64,000 nt of DNA from an uncultured Lachnospiraceae bacterium (GCA_900317555.1 ONHF01000019.1:1-64000); one strand, 5' to 3'; counted from the stretch's first letter, positions 52,974 through 62,769 are shown. The notes: generated by a model not told the origin, from the letters alone. Numbers and translations are program-made.

Positions 52974-54428
52974 TCAGAACTGTGAATAGATGAAGGTGGA
53001 AGCGTCATAGCCGGGTCCCCAGACGCCGCAGACTGTGACAAGGAGAACAAGTGCGATCATGAGCGGCCAGCGGAGCCAGATACCGCAGCGGGCAAGGCTC
53101 TCTTTGAGGGAAATGCCGCGCAGATGGAGCAGATCGTGCAGGAACAGCATTGCAATGCCTGCAAGAAGGAGTTTCATGTTGTTCATGTCAAGGCCCAGCT
53201 GATACAGTGTGCCATCCGTGAAGATCCACGGCGAAAAGCCCCGCATGGAGCGGATAATTGTCACGGCGCTCTGCATATCCGGCGAGCGGAAAAAGATCCA
53301 CGCGAACGACACAAGGACGAAAGTTACGAGAACTTTCAGCACGCGGTGGGACAGCGCGGCGCGGTCGATGTGGAGGAGGCGGACTGTTTTGTCCCGAAGC
53401 GGGCCAAGAAGGTAGCCGGTGATCTGATACATGCCGTGCAGAAAGCCCCAGAACAGGAATGTGACGCCGGCGCCGTGCCAGAGCCCGCTGACTGCGAAAA
53501 CAATCAGTATGTTCAAATACCTTCGGATCTGCCCTTTTCTGCTGCCGCCGAGCGGAATGTAAAGGTAATCGCGGAACCAGTACGAAAGCGAGCGGTGCCA
53601 TCTGCGCCAGAACTGTGCGACCGACCCACTGAGGTACGGGCGGTCGAAGTTATCCATGAGCTCAATGCCGAGGATCCTGGCGGCACCGGTCGCGATCGAA
53701 GAATAGCCTGCGAAGTCGCAGTAGATCTGCACGGAATAGAGCAAAACAGCAAACACCACGAGAGTTCCCTGATACGCCGCGGGATTCTGATAGACCGTGT
53801 CAACGACGATGCGGATCCTGTCCGCGAGAACAAGCTTCATAAAATAGCCGAAGAGCATGGTCAAAGCACCGTCTCTGACCATGTCCGGATCGAAAGATTT
53901 CGGGTTTTCGAGCTGCGGAATCAGATGTCCTGCGCGTTCAATCGGGCCGGAGAGGACCGCCGGGAAGAACGATACAAACAGGGCGTAGGTCAGGAAATTT
54001 CTCTCCGCGCGGATCTTTCCGCGGTAAACGTCGATCAGATATCCGCCGGCGGCAAGTGTATAGAACGATATGCCAAGCGGCAGGATCATATTGAGCGGAT
54101 GAAATTCTTTCCCCGCGGCGGAGAAGATCGAAGCGAGCGTGAAATTCAGATATTTCGCAGCGTACAGGATGCCGAAATGAAGAAGGAGTGATAGCGCAAG
54201 AATCTGCTTCTTCCTGTTCCGGGAGCTGCTGCCGTCCATCAGGCGGGCAGCCGTATACGTGATGATACAGGAAGCAAACAGAAGGACCGCGCCTTTTCTG
54301 TCGCCGGTAAGATAGAAAAACCAGCTGGCTGCCAGAAGCCAGTATTTGCGGAATCTGCCGGGCAGAAGATAAGATACCAGTGCGGTCAGGGGAAGAAACA
54401 GCAAAAACGAAAAAGAAGTAAACTGCAT
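52974..54428 (-). CDS. MBOAT O-acyltransferase (AlgI/DltB type)
   Basis: I choose ATG 54428 (MQFTSFSFLLFLP), the normal family start; an earlier TTG (54464) adds 12 residues without support. The 484-residue protein has about twelve hydrophobic segments. Conserved motifs are YLLPGRFRKYWLLAASWFFY, LGISFYTLAAGGYLIDVYRG, GPIERAGHLIPQL and RRWHRSLSYWFRDYLYIPLGG. SGLWHGAGVTFLFWGFLHG carries the catalytic His. It passes acetyl or acyl groups across the membrane to the SGNH partner encoded next. Together they O-acylate an exported glycan. The acyl donor is presumably acyl-CoA. Confidence 0.93.
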   Translation of the reverse strand: MQFTSFSFLLFLPLTALVSYLLPGRFRKYWLLAASWFFYLTGDRKGAVLLFASCIITYTAARLMDGSSSRNRKKQILALSLLLHFGILYAAKYLNFTLASIFSAAGKEFHPLNMILPLGISFYTLAAGGYLIDVYRGKIRAERNFLTYALFVSFFPAVLSGPIERAGHLIPQLENPKSFDPDMVRDGALTMLFGYFMKLVLADRIRIVVDTVYQNPAAYQGTLVVFAVLLYSVQIYCDFAGYSSIATGAARILGIELMDNFDRPYLSGSVAQFWRRWHRSLSYWFRDYLYIPLGGSRKGQIRRYLNILIVFAVSGLWHGAGVTFLFWGFLHGMYQITGYLLGPLRDKTVRLLHIDRAALSHRVLKVLVTFVLVSFAWIFFRSPDMQSAVTIIRSMRGFSPWIFTDGTLYQLGLDMNNMKLLLAGIAMLFLHDLLHLRGISLKESLARCGIWLRWPLMIALVLLVTVCGVWGPGYDASTFIYSQF

Positions 54429-54486
54429 ATTGTTCACCAGAGATCGTATGATGCGGAAAAACAAAAAAATAGCCTGTGGCCTTACA

Positions 54487-54516
54487 TAAAAAATGGAGAA
54501 GCCTTACGGCTTCTCC
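54487..54516 (-). terminator. Rho-independent terminator of the tRNA-Leu pair
   Basis: On the minus strand a perfect 9-bp stem GGAGAAGCC / GGCTTCTCC (54508-54516 with 54495-54503) with a 4-base loop is followed by ATTTTTTATG. It lies 8 bases past the 3' end of the first tRNA. Confidence 0.9.
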
Positions 54517-54524
54517 GGAACATC

Positions 54525-54608
54525 TGCGGAAGAAGGGACTTGAACCCTCACGGCATTACTGTCACAAGAACCTTAATCTTGCTCGTCTACCAGTTCCGAC
54601 ACTTCCGC
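54525..54608 (-). tRNA. tRNA-Leu (anticodon AAG)
   Basis: An 84-base long-variable-arm tRNA. The acceptor GCGGAAG pairs with CTTCCGC plus discriminator A (54525), and no CCA is encoded. The anticodon stem CAAGA/TCTTG closes the loop TTAAGGT, giving anticodon AAG for CTT codons, with G37. The T-arm contains GGTTCAAGTCC. The D-arm GAACTGGTAGACGAG and the long variable arm (TGACAGTAATGCCGTG-A) fit leucine. The A at position 34 is unusual for a bacterial Leu tRNA and would need TadA editing to read other codons. Confidence 0.9.
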
Positions 54609-54648
54609 ATTTGTGAAATTGTGCTGCAGCCACTTATTACATAAGTGA

Positions 54649-54732
54649 TGCAGAAGAAGGGACTTGAACCCTCACGGCCTTGCGGTCACAGGCACCTGAA
54701 GCCTGCGCGTCTACCAATTCCGCCACTTCTGC
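54649..54732 (-). tRNA. tRNA-Leu (anticodon CAG)
   Basis: An 84-base tRNA with acceptor GCAGAAG/CTTCTGC, discriminator A and no encoded CCA. The anticodon stem CAGGC/GCCTG closes TTCAGGT, giving anticodon CAG for CTG codons. It is strongly similar to the neighbouring tRNA-Leu(AAG), with the same T-arm and variable-arm layout, so the two probably arose by duplication. The pair shares one upstream promoter and one downstream terminator. Confidence 0.93.
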
Positions 54733-54767
54733 ATGTCCTTGCTTTCCGGCAAGCTCTGCAAGCAAGG

Positions 54768-54799
54768 ATTATATTACCGCATGGGAATCACCTCGTCAA
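54768..54799 (-). promoter_or_regulatory. Predicted promoter of the tRNA-Leu operon
   Basis: On the minus strand TTGACG (54794-54799) is followed after 17 bp by TAATAT (54771-54776); an overlapping TATAAT (54768-54773) would have a 20-bp spacer. It is 36 bases upstream of the tRNA-Leu(CAG) 5' end. AT-rich DNA with two A-runs and T-runs lies behind it (54800-54850). The remainder of the gap up to 54977 contains AT-rich DNA (54855-54885, possible -10 boxes for dgt) and no gene. Confidence 0.55.
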
Positions 54800-54977
54800 C
54801 ACTTTTTTTAAAAAAGTCAAAAAGCCTTTCCTGAAAAAAAGGAAATCGCGGCTTCATTCATAATATAAATAATATCAGGCTGTTCGCTCTGAATGTGCGC
54901 AGGCCGGCTGCGCGAACTGACTGCGCGGCTTGTTCAACTGCAGGCGCGGAAGAGGAAGACAGCAGAAGGAGAAATAT

Positions 54978-55979
54978 ATGCTGATCCGGGAACAACTCGA
55001 AGAGCGTGAGAAGGAAATTCTTGCCCCGTGGGCGGCTTTTTCCGTAAATTCGAAAGGAAGAGAAAGGGAGGAGGCGCAGGATGACCTGCGGCCTGTTTTT
55101 CAGAGGGACCGCGACAGGATTCTGCACAGCAAATCTTTCCGACGCCTCAAAGATAAAACGCAGGTATTCATCATGCCGGACGGCGATCACTACCGGACAA
55201 GAATGACGCATACGCTGGAAGTATCGCAGAACGCCAGAACGATCGCGAAGGCGCTGCGGCTCAACGAGGACCTGACCGAGGCAATCGCTCTTGGGCATGA
55301 CCTCGGGCATACACCGTTCGGACACGCGGGCGAACGGGTATTGAACCGTCTGTGCAGTGAGGGCTTCAACCATGCCGTGCAGAGTGTGCGGGTTGTGGAA
55401 ATCCTTGAAAAAGACGGAAAGGGTTTAAACCTGACCTGGGAGGTACGGGACGGCTTTCTGAATCACCAGACAGCCGGAAATCCGGCTACGCTCGAGGGAA
55501 GGATTGTGCGGTATTCTGATAAGATTGCCTATTTCCACCACGATATGGACGACGCGATCCGGGGCGGGATATTAACGGAAGCAGATGTGCCGGAAGAAAT
55601 CGCAAGTGTTCTCGGTCATACGAAGGAAGAACGGCTGGATACATTTGTGCATGATATTATCGCGACCAGCATGGGAAGGCCGGTCGTCGAGATGTCGCCT
55701 GCGGTCGCGAAGGCGTTTTCGGATTTCCGCAAGTTCCTGTTTGAGAGTGTGTACACCAACCCAAAAGCCAAGGGCGAAGAGAAAAAGGCAATGGGCGTCG
55801 TGGAGACGCTGTACCAGCACTATCTGGCAAATATAGACGAGCTGCCGCCGTATCTGCAGAAGAGGCGGGAAATGGGAGATTCAAATGAGCGGGTCGTCTG
55901 CGACTATATCAGTTCGATGACGGACCGGTTCGCGATTGCACGGTATGAAGATATCTATATTCCGCGGTGCTGGCAGTAA
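54978..55979 (+). CDS. dgt: Deoxyguanosinetriphosphate triphosphohydrolase-like HD protein
   Basis: The ATG at 54978 follows AGAAGGAG by 7 bases; upstream in-frame ATG 54930 has no RBS. The 333-residue protein contains the HD-domain residues of the dNTPase family: SKSFRRLKDKTQVF (about 51-64), YRTRMTHTLEVSQNAR with the first His, LGHDLGHTPFGHAGE with the HD pair, and YSDKIAYFHHDMDDAI with the later Asp. Members hydrolyse dNTPs to nucleosides and triphosphate. It is directly upstream of dnaG, a common order in clostridia, and ends before the primase start. Confidence 0.92.
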   Translation: MLIREQLEEREKEILAPWAAFSVNSKGREREEAQDDLRPVFQRDRDRILHSKSFRRLKDKTQVFIMPDGDHYRTRMTHTLEVSQNARTIAKALRLNEDLTEAIALGHDLGHTPFGHAGERVLNRLCSEGFNHAVQSVRVVEILEKDGKGLNLTWEVRDGFLNHQTAGNPATLEGRIVRYSDKIAYFHHDMDDAIRGGILTEADVPEEIASVLGHTKEERLDTFVHDIIATSMGRPVVEMSPAVAKAFSDFRKFLFESVYTNPKAKGEEKKAMGVVETLYQHYLANIDELPPYLQKRREMGDSNERVVCDYISSMTDRFAIARYEDIYIPRCWQ

Positions 55980-56011
55980 ATGAGAGATTACGGGAGGAAG
56001 TTACAGTAAGG

Positions 56012-57856
56012 ATGTATTATCCTCAGGAAATCATAGATCAGGTAATCGCCGCGAACGACATTGTATCTGTGATCGGCGAACATGTACATATGAAACGTTC
56101 GGGCTCGGGCTATATGGGCCTGTGTCCGTTCCACAATGAGAAGTCGCCGTCGTTTTCGGTATCGCCGGGGAAGCAGGTTTATCATTGTTTTGGCTGCGGC
56201 GAAAGCGGAAATGTGGTTACATTCGTAATGAAATACGAAAATGCCACATTTCAGGAAGCATTGAAAATCCTTGCGGACCGGGCGGGCATCAAGCTCCCCG
56301 AAGCACAGTACAGCGAAGAATCGAAGAAGAAAAACGAGCAGCGGGACAGGCTTTTTGCAATCAATAAAGACGCGGCAACCTACTATTTCCGGCTGCTGCG
56401 TTCTCCCCGTGGAAGACGCGGAATGGACTATTTCAGACAAAGGCAGCTTTCCGATGAAACTCTGAACCGGTTCGGACTTGGTTTCGCGGACGGCGCGGAC
56501 TCCGATCTGGTCGCGTACCTTCGAAAGCGCGGATACGCGGACGAAGATATTCTGTTGTCGGGCGTTGCCGCCTTTGACGAAAAGAGAGGGCTCCATGACA
56601 AGTTCTGGAACAGAGTCATGTATCCGATTATGGATGTCACGAACCGCGTGATCGGTTTTGGCGGACGGGTCATGGGAGACGGCAAACCGAAGTACCTGAA
56701 TTCTCCGGAAACGCCGATTTTCGATAAATCGCACAACCTTTACGGCCTGAATCTGGCAAAACGAAGCCGGTGCGGATACTTTATCCTCTGCGAAGGCTAC
56801 ATGGATGTCATCGCGATGCATCAGGCCGGATTTTCACAGGCGGTCGCTTCCCTCGGAACTTCCTTTACCGAAGGACAGGCGCAGATTTTAAAGCGCTATG
56901 TTCCGACAGTGCTGCTTTCCTACGACAGTGACGGTGCCGGTGTCAAGGCCGCGATGCGGAACATCGGTATTCTGCATAGCGCGGGACTCACCGGCAAGGT
57001 CGTCGACCTTCGTCCGTACAAGGACCCCGACGAGTTCATGAAAGGCGCGGGCAGGGAGGAATTTCAGAAACGCCTCGACAATGCCGAAAACAGTTTCCTG
57101 TATCAGATCCGGCAGATGCAGACAAACTATGACCTGTCGGACCCGGCCGCGCAGACCAGGTTTTATCATGAAATCGCGAGAAGACTCTGCGAATTCGACG
57201 ACGAGATCGAGCGCGAAAACTATACGAAGAAGATGGCGGATCTATATTTTATTCCGCTGGAAACACTCAGAAGAGAAGTGGCGTCCTATCAGATGGCAGG
57301 CGGCGCACAGACTTTACAGACAAGGCAGCTGCAGCGGCAAAAGCCTGTGAATCTGACAGAGGGAAAGCGGCGCGGGAAGCTCGAAGAGGCAAAACGCAGG
57401 AACGAGCGGCTGCTTCTGACCTGGATTTCCGACGATCCGGCCGTCTATCCGCAGCTTCGCCCGTACCTTCGGGCGGAAGATTTCGCCGAGGGCGTTTACA
57501 GAACAGCCGCCGGAAGGTATTTTGAGATACTGGACAAGCGGTACGGAGACGCTCTGCAGGTAGAGGCGGGGACTCTGCCGGAAGGCAGCGCTTCGCCGGC
57601 GGCGGCCGTGGCTTGTTTTGACGGCGAAGAGGAGCAGAAAGAAGCGGCGCAGCTCTTCGAGACCAGAATGGACGGAGTGCAGACGAAAGAAGAGCGGGAA
57701 AAGGCGCTCAAGGACGTCATTCTGTCCGTCAAGAGGAACGCACTCGAACAGAGCATGCTTTCGCTGCAGGGAAATCCAAACGCGCTGCAGACCATTGTGA
57801 AACTCAAAAAGCAGATTGCCGATCTCGAAAAACTGGAGATCCGGATCACACAATAA
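56012..57856 (+). CDS. dnaG: DNA primase DnaG
   Basis: Start at ATG 56012 ([16 protein letters not shown]), with GGGAGGA about 13 bases upstream; the frame is open further back without RBS. DnaG makes RNA primers for replication. The N-terminal zinc finger is C38-x2-H41 and C59-x2-C62. The catalytic core has the [19 protein letters not shown] segment and a TOPRIM domain with [19 protein letters not shown] and [13 protein letters not shown]. The last third is the helicase-binding domain. 614 residues is normal. It sits between dgt and rpoD in the macromolecular synthesis operon. Confidence 0.96.
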   Translation: MYYPQEIIDQVIAANDIVSVIGEHVHMKRSGSGYMGLCPFHNEKSPSFSVSPGKQVYHCFGCGESGNVVTFVMKYENATFQEALKILADRAGIKLPEAQYSEESKKKNEQRDRLFAINKDAATYYFRLLRSPRGRRGMDYFRQRQLSDETLNRFGLGFADGADSDLVAYLRKRGYADEDILLSGVAAFDEKRGLHDKFWNRVMYPIMDVTNRVIGFGGRVMGDGKPKYLNSPETPIFDKSHNLYGLNLAKRSRCGYFILCEGYMDVIAMHQAGFSQAVASLGTSFTEGQAQILKRYVPTVLLSYDSDGAGVKAAMRNIGILHSAGLTGKVVDLRPYKDPDEFMKGAGREEFQKRLDNAENSFLYQIRQMQTNYDLSDPAAQTRFYHEIARRLCEFDDEIERENYTKKMADLYFIPLETLRREVASYQMAGGAQTLQTRQLQRQKPVNLTEGKRRGKLEEAKRRNERLLLTWISDDPAVYPQLRPYLRAEDFAEGVYRTAAGRYFEILDKRYGDALQVEAGTLPEGSASPAAAVACFDGEEEQKEAAQLFETRMDGVQTKEEREKALKDVILSVKRNALEQSMLSLQGNPNALQTIVKLKKQIADLEKLEIRITQ

Positions 57857-57870
57857 AGAAAGGGATCAAT

Positions 57871-59421
57871 ATGCCTACAAGAAAGAAAACGACAGCGGTA
57901 GAAGACAAAACAGCAAAGGGAAAGAAAGCGGATCAGATGACATCCGAGGAGAAACAGACGCAGTTCCGGGAAAAGCTCGCGTACGTTTTAAAGCTCGCGA
58001 AGAAAAACGACAACATGATCGATCAGAAAGACATCGATGCGGCTTTCGCAGAGTGTTCTCTGAGCGACGACGATATGGACAGCGTAACGAATTTCCTCGA
58101 GCAGCAGGGAATTCAGATCAATGCGGAGGGCGCGGATGATGATGATTCGGCCGACCTTCTGGAAGACGATGACAATGATGACGCCACGGCAAGCGAGTTG
58201 GCTGCGATTGAGCAGAGCGAGCGCGAAGAGGCGGAATCGGAGCAGAACGGCCTTTCCGACGGGAGCGACGTTATCAATATCGAGGATCCGGTCCGCATGT
58301 ATCTGAAAGAGATCGGCAAAGTGCAGCTTCTGTCCGCGGAGGAAGAAATCCGGATCGCGAAGGCGATGGAACGCGGCCAGATCGCGCAGAGGATTCTTGC
58401 TCTGGACGAGATGAAAGCGCTGCCGGAGAATGACAGGGCATTCAAGGTCACCGCGGAAATGGCGGAAAGCTGCATTCAGAAGCACAAGAAAGGACAGGCG
58501 GGAGAGACGGGCGAAGAAGAACCCGAAATCGAAGAGGAGGCGGATGAGGCGGCCGAGCGCGAGGAAGAGCAGGAAGACGAAAACGAGCCTGCTACCTTCC
58601 GCCGCAAAACCGCCACTGACGCGCAGGAAGTGGAAGAACTGGTCAAGTTCTTCACCGGCATGACCAAGAGCTCGCTGAACGATGTGATCTATGACGGCGA
58701 AGAGGCCAAGGACAAGCTGGTCGAAGCGAACCTGCGTCTGGTTGTCAGTATTGCCAAACGCTACGTTGGCAGAGGAATGCTGTTCCTTGACCTGATTCAG
58801 GAAGGGAATCTGGGCCTGATCAAGGCTGTGGAGAAATTTGATTTCCGAAAAGGCTTTAAGTTCTCGACTTATGCGACATGGTGGATCCGTCAGGCGATTA
58901 CAAGAGCGATCGCCGACCAGGCGAGAACAATTCGTATTCCGGTACACATGGTCGAGACGATCAACAAGCTGATCCGCGTTTCAAGGCAGCTGCTGCAGGA
59001 GCTTGGCAGAGAACCCTCGCCGGAGGAAATTGCGGAGAAGATGCAGATTCCGGTAGAGCGTGTGCGTGAGATTATCAAGATTTCCCAGGAGCCGGTTTCT
59101 CTTGAAACGCCGATCGGTGAAGAGGAAGACTCGCATCTCGGCGATTTCATTCAGGATGAAAATGTTCCGGTGCCGGCTGACGCGGCGGCATATACGATGC
59201 TCAAGGAACAGCTCAAGGAAGTGCTCGGAACGCTGACTGTCCGTGAGCAGAAAGTGCTGCGCCTGCGCTTCGGACTCGATGACGGCAGGGCAAGAACACT
59301 GGAGGAAGTTGGCAAGGAGTTTAATGTTACGCGTGAGCGTATCCGCCAGATTGAAGCCAAAGCACTCCGCAAGCTCCGCCATCCGAGCCGTTCCAGAAAG
59401 CTCAAGGATTATCTGGACTAA
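57871..59421 (+). CDS. rpoD: RNA polymerase primary sigma factor RpoD (SigA)
   Basis: The 516-residue protein has all the sigma-70 regions. Region 1.2 is [18 protein letters not shown] (about 137). Region 2 is [18 protein letters not shown] (about 282) through [19 protein letters not shown]. Region 3 and region 4 follow, with [19 protein letters not shown] near the end. It directs the core polymerase to housekeeping promoters. It is longer than most Firmicute SigA proteins, because about 115 residues with very acidic runs ([20 protein letters not shown]) lie between regions 1.2 and 2. A second acidic run occurs near residue 90-110. The ATG follows AAGAAAGGGA. It lies 15 bases after dnaG. Confidence 0.97.
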   Translation: MPTRKKTTAVEDKTAKGKKADQMTSEEKQTQFREKLAYVLKLAKKNDNMIDQKDIDAAFAECSLSDDDMDSVTNFLEQQGIQINAEGADDDDSADLLEDDDNDDATASELAAIEQSEREEAESEQNGLSDGSDVINIEDPVRMYLKEIGKVQLLSAEEEIRIAKAMERGQIAQRILALDEMKALPENDRAFKVTAEMAESCIQKHKKGQAGETGEEEPEIEEEADEAAEREEEQEDENEPATFRRKTATDAQEVEELVKFFTGMTKSSLNDVIYDGEEAKDKLVEANLRLVVSIAKRYVGRGMLFLDLIQEGNLGLIKAVEKFDFRKGFKFSTYATWWIRQAITRAIADQARTIRIPVHMVETINKLIRVSRQLLQELGREPSPEEIAEKMQIPVERVREIIKISQEPVSLETPIGEEEDSHLGDFIQDENVPVPADAAAYTMLKEQLKEVLGTLTVREQKVLRLRFGLDDGRARTLEEVGKEFNVTRERIRQIEAKALRKLRHPSRSRKLKDYLD

Positions 59422-59429
59422 GGAGCAGT

Positions 59430-60254
59430 ATGATCAATCTGTCGAAAAGACTGCAGACCATAGCGGATTTTGTAACGCCCGGCAGCAGAATCTGCGATGT
59501 TGGCTGCGATCATGCATATCTGGACATCCGGCTGCTGCAGCAGGAGACGATTCCTTCGGCGCTCGCGATGGATGTCGCACCCGGGCCGCTCTCTATCGCG
59601 CAGCAGAACCTTATGCTGACCGGGCTTTTAGGCCGCTGTGAAACACGGCTTTCGGACGGCCTTGCAGGCTACAAAAAGGGCGAGGCGGGAACGCTTGTGA
59701 TCGCCGGAATGGGCGGGCGGCTCATGGCTTCCATTCTGAGCGCTGATCCGGACAAAACAGAGAGCTTCCGGGAACTGATCCTCTCTCCGCAGTCCGAGCC
59801 GTGGCTGGTCCGGGGTTGTCTTTCGCTTTCCGGTATCGGGATTACAGATGAGAAGTGCGTGGAAGAAGACGGCAAGTATTACTGCGTTATGAAAGCCGTT
59901 CCGGGAGCACCATGCATACGCCCTGACTGGGGCGCGGTGCTTCAGCGGATAGACGAAATGTCGGACGAAGAACTGTCGCAGGCAGGCGTGGAGCGCGGCA
60001 GTATCCGCAGAATTCTTTCCAGTGAACCGTTCCGCGCCGGAGTGGAAGCGGAATACGGGCCGTGCCTTATTAAAAACGCGGATCCCTGCCTGAAAAAGCA
60101 GCTGCTCGGAGCACTGAAAAGCCGCATTTCAGTATATAATAAACTGTGTGAGCAGACAGATCCCGGCGTGGCGGCGAAGACAAGAATGCAGGTGCTCCGC
60201 GGGGAAATCGGAAGGATGCAGGCGCTCGCGTTTGCGCTGTGTTACGCGATCTGA
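59430..60254 (+). CDS. trmK: tRNA (adenine-22-N1) methyltransferase TrmK
   Basis: The 274-residue protein has the SAM-binding ICDVGCDHAYLDIRLLQ (about 22-38) and the TrmK-specific LVIAGMGGRLMASIL (about 88). SPQSEPWLVRGCLS follows. TrmK methylates A22 of tRNA. A C-terminal helical region follows the Rossmann domain, as in the B. subtilis enzyme. AGGAGC lies 5 bases upstream of the ATG and the gene is 9 bases after rpoD. The trmK-nif3 order after rpoD is conserved in many Firmicutes. Confidence 0.93.
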   Translation: MINLSKRLQTIADFVTPGSRICDVGCDHAYLDIRLLQQETIPSALAMDVAPGPLSIAQQNLMLTGLLGRCETRLSDGLAGYKKGEAGTLVIAGMGGRLMASILSADPDKTESFRELILSPQSEPWLVRGCLSLSGIGITDEKCVEEDGKYYCVMKAVPGAPCIRPDWGAVLQRIDEMSDEELSQAGVERGSIRRILSSEPFRAGVEAEYGPCLIKNADPCLKKQLLGALKSRISVYNKLCEQTDPGVAAKTRMQVLRGEIGRMQALAFALCYAI

Positions 60255-60295
60255 CGTTACGATGCGGCTGCGTGTTGCTATCAGGAGTTTTTACT

Positions 60296-61078
60296 ATGCG
60301 ATTATCTGAAATTATGAAGCAGCTGGAGGAGTTCTGCCCGGCATCGTTCGCGCAGGACTGGGATAATGTCGGCCTGCAGGCAGGCCGTGCGGACAAGGAA
60401 GTAAAGAAAGTCCTTATAGCGCTCGACTGCACGAGCGAGATTGTCGACGAGGCAGTGCGGTGCGGGGCGGATCTTGTTTTGACGCATCATCCGCTTCTGT
60501 TTAACGGCATCCAGCATGTGACTGATCAGGATTTTGTCGGCAGGCGGATCGTGCGGCTGCTGCAAAATGATATATCTCTGTATTCGATGCACACGAATTT
60601 CGATGTCATGGGCATGGCAGGTGAGGCGGCGGAGAAGCTGCGGCTTCTGCATCCCGATGTTCTCGAGGTCACATATGAAGATTCGATCTCGCGGGAAGGC
60701 CTCGGGCGGATCGGCGAGCTGCCCGAGCACATGACACTGGAGGAGACGGCGCAGCTTGTGAAAGAGGTGTTCCGCATACCGGGTGTCCGCTGTTACGGGG
60801 ATCCGCAGCAGGCGATTGTCACGGTCGCTGTCATGCCGGGTTCCGGCAAAGACGAGCTGGATCTTGCCGCAGAGAAAGGCGCGGATGTGATGATTACGGG
60901 GGATGTCTCTCATCACGCGGGGCTTGACGCTTTGGAAAAGGGAATCGCGGTTATCGATGCCGGACACTACGGCGTTGAAAAACTGTTCATTCCATATATG
61001 AAGGATTATCTGGAGCGGGAGATGCCGGAGCTTTCGGTCGTCTGCGCGAAGGAGAAGGAGCCGTTTTTCGAAGTATAG
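60296..61078 (+). CDS. Nif3-like dinuclear metal centre protein
   Basis: I place the start at ATG 60296 (MRLSEIMKQLEEFCP), with AGGAG 9 bases upstream; the frame is open from 60239 inside trmK. The 260-residue short form lacks the insert of the longer YqfO. Metal-site motifs are VLTHHPLLFNGIQHVT (about 66-81), SMHTNFDVMGMA and GDVSHHAGLDALEKGIAVIDAGH near the C-terminus. The family binds two metals, but the physiological role is unsettled. The gene follows trmK, as in other clostridia. Confidence 0.92.
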   Translation: MRLSEIMKQLEEFCPASFAQDWDNVGLQAGRADKEVKKVLIALDCTSEIVDEAVRCGADLVLTHHPLLFNGIQHVTDQDFVGRRIVRLLQNDISLYSMHTNFDVMGMAGEAAEKLRLLHPDVLEVTYEDSISREGLGRIGELPEHMTLEETAQLVKEVFRIPGVRCYGDPQQAIVTVAVMPGSGKDELDLAAEKGADVMITGDVSHHAGLDALEKGIAVIDAGHYGVEKLFIPYMKDYLEREMPELSVVCAKEKEPFFEV

Positions 61079-61089
61079 GGAGGTCTCTC

Positions 61090-62733
61090 ATGCCGGAAAT
61101 TTTTGTGAACGGGGAACACATTAACTGCGACAAAGGGACATCATTCGAGACAATCGCGAAGATGTACCGGGATAAGTATGCCGCGCCGATTGCCCTCTGC
61201 CTTTTTAACGGCAAGATGCGCGAGCTTTCGAAGCGGGTCGATAAGGACGGAATTCTGACCTTCATCACGACGGCTTCGCCGGCAGGACACGCGGCTTATG
61301 CGCGGACAGCGATCATGATGCTCGTCAAGGCGGTCAAGGACGCGGCGGGCATGGATGTCAAAGTCGAGTTTACGCTCGGCAAGGCCTATTACTGCACTCT
61401 TCTGGGCGACATCAAGGTAAACGATGCGCTGCTTCGTTCGCTGAATGAGAAGATGCGGGAAATGGCGGAAAAGAATCTGCCGATCGGCAAAAAGACTTAT
61501 CCGATTGACGATGCGATGACGCTGTTTCACCAGAAAGGCATGGGCGACAAGGAGAAGCTGTTCCACTTCCGCAGAAGCTCCACAATCAACGTCTATTCGC
61601 TGGACGGCTTTTATGATTATTATTACGGATACATGCTGCCTTCGACCGGCTATGTCAATCTGTTCGAGGTCCTTTCGTACAAGGGCGGGATTCTTCTGAA
61701 TCTTCCAGGGGAAGAGAGCCCGAACGAACTGACGCCGTTTGAAGAGGAGCCGAATCTTTACGAACAGCTGATGCTTTCGACGCAGTGGGGGGACCTCGTT
61801 GATATTTCCACGGTCGGCGACCTGAATGAAGCAGTCTGTGAAGGCAATATCAGCGATATGATTCTCGTGCAGGAAGCGCTGCAGGAGCGCAGAATCGGCG
61901 ATATCGCGGAGGAAATCTACAACCGCCCGGATGTGAAGTTTGTCCTTGTGGCGGGGCCGTCTTCTTCCGGCAAAACAACATTTGCCCACCGGCTCTCGAT
62001 TCAGCTGCGTTCGTTCGGGCTGCGGCCGCATATCATCAGCATGGACAACTGGTTTGTCAACAGGGAGAAGACGCCGGTCGATATTGACGGCAATTATGAT
62101 TTTGACTGCATTGAAGCAGTGGATACCGAACTGTTTAACGAGGATATGGCGGCGCTTCTTGCAGGAGAGGAGGTTGATCTTCCGACCTTCGATTTCAAGA
62201 AGGGCAAACGCGTTTACAAAGGGCAGAAGCTGCGCATGGATGAAGACGACATTCTGGTCATTGAAGGCATTCACGGCCTGAATCCGATCTCGTCCAGAGA
62301 ACTGCCGGACGAGAATAAGTTCAAGATCTATACGAGTGCTCTGACGAGTCTTAACATTGACGAGCACAACCGGATTTCCTCGGCGGACACACGGCTCTTG
62401 CGGCGCATTGTGCGTGATGCGAGAACCAGAGGCAATTCCGCACAGGAAACGATCGACGGCTGGAAAAAAGTCCGCGAAGGAGAAGAGAAGTACATTTTCC
62501 CGTTCCAGAACAACGTGGACGCGGTTTTCAATTCCGTACTGATTTACGAGCAGGCGGTGCTCAAACAGTTTGCAGAGCCGCTCCTTTTCAACGTGCAGAA
62601 GGACGAGCCTTCCTATTATGAGGCAAAAAGGCTTCTGAAGTTCCTCGATTACTTCGTCGGAATTGATACGGCAGCTATTCCCGCGAATTCGATCTGCAGG
62701 GAGTTTGTCGGCGGCGGCTGTTTTCCCGTATAA
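61090..62733 (+). CDS. TGS-domain nucleoside kinase
   Basis: The 547-residue protein has three parts. An N-terminal TGS-like domain (PEIFVNGEHINCDKGTSFE) is followed by a threonyl-tRNA synthetase-like second domain with an FHFRRSSTINVYSL stretch (about 155-170). A C-terminal uridine-kinase-like P-loop domain has FVLVAGPSSSGKTTFAHRL (about 289-307), SMDNWFVNREKTPVD and DILVIEGIHGLNP. The combination matches clostridial proteins annotated as nucleoside kinase or phosphoribulokinase/uridine kinase-like; the exact substrate is not shown. AGGGAGGT precedes the ATG by 6 bases. Confidence 0.88.
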   Translation: MPEIFVNGEHINCDKGTSFETIAKMYRDKYAAPIALCLFNGKMRELSKRVDKDGILTFITTASPAGHAAYARTAIMMLVKAVKDAAGMDVKVEFTLGKAYYCTLLGDIKVNDALLRSLNEKMREMAEKNLPIGKKTYPIDDAMTLFHQKGMGDKEKLFHFRRSSTINVYSLDGFYDYYYGYMLPSTGYVNLFEVLSYKGGILLNLPGEESPNELTPFEEEPNLYEQLMLSTQWGDLVDISTVGDLNEAVCEGNISDMILVQEALQERRIGDIAEEIYNRPDVKFVLVAGPSSSGKTTFAHRLSIQLRSFGLRPHIISMDNWFVNREKTPVDIDGNYDFDCIEAVDTELFNEDMAALLAGEEVDLPTFDFKKGKRVYKGQKLRMDEDDILVIEGIHGLNPISSRELPDENKFKIYTSALTSLNIDEHNRISSADTRLLRRIVRDARTRGNSAQETIDGWKKVREGEEKYIFPFQNNVDAVFNSVLIYEQAVLKQFAEPLLFNVQKDEPSYYEAKRLLKFLDYFVGIDTAAIPANSICREFVGGGCFPV

Positions 62734-62740
62734 TTTCGAT

Positions 62741-62769
62741 TTGTCATATCTAACAAGTTGTGTTAAATT
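62741..62769 (+). promoter_or_regulatory. Predicted promoter of rnpB
   Basis: TTGTCA (62741-62746) and TAAATT (62764-62769) are 17 bp apart; the expected start near 62776-62779 coincides with the 5' strand of RNase P RNA helix P1. Confidence 0.6.

Noticed and set aside
53124..54191. A 355-codon open frame on the + strand opposite the MBOAT gene
   Set aside because: The minus-strand protein has clear MBOAT motifs and an RBS; the + frame has low-complexity charged sequence and no recognisable domain.
54800..54850. Inverted A/T-runs as a terminator between the tRNA operon and dgt
   Set aside because: No GC-rich stem is present; the run is more likely AT-rich promoter-flanking DNA.
61141..62367. 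A 408-codon open frame on the minus strand opposite the nucleoside kinase gene
   Set aside because: The + strand protein has intact TGS and P-loop domains; the minus frame is a product of GC-biased third positions.
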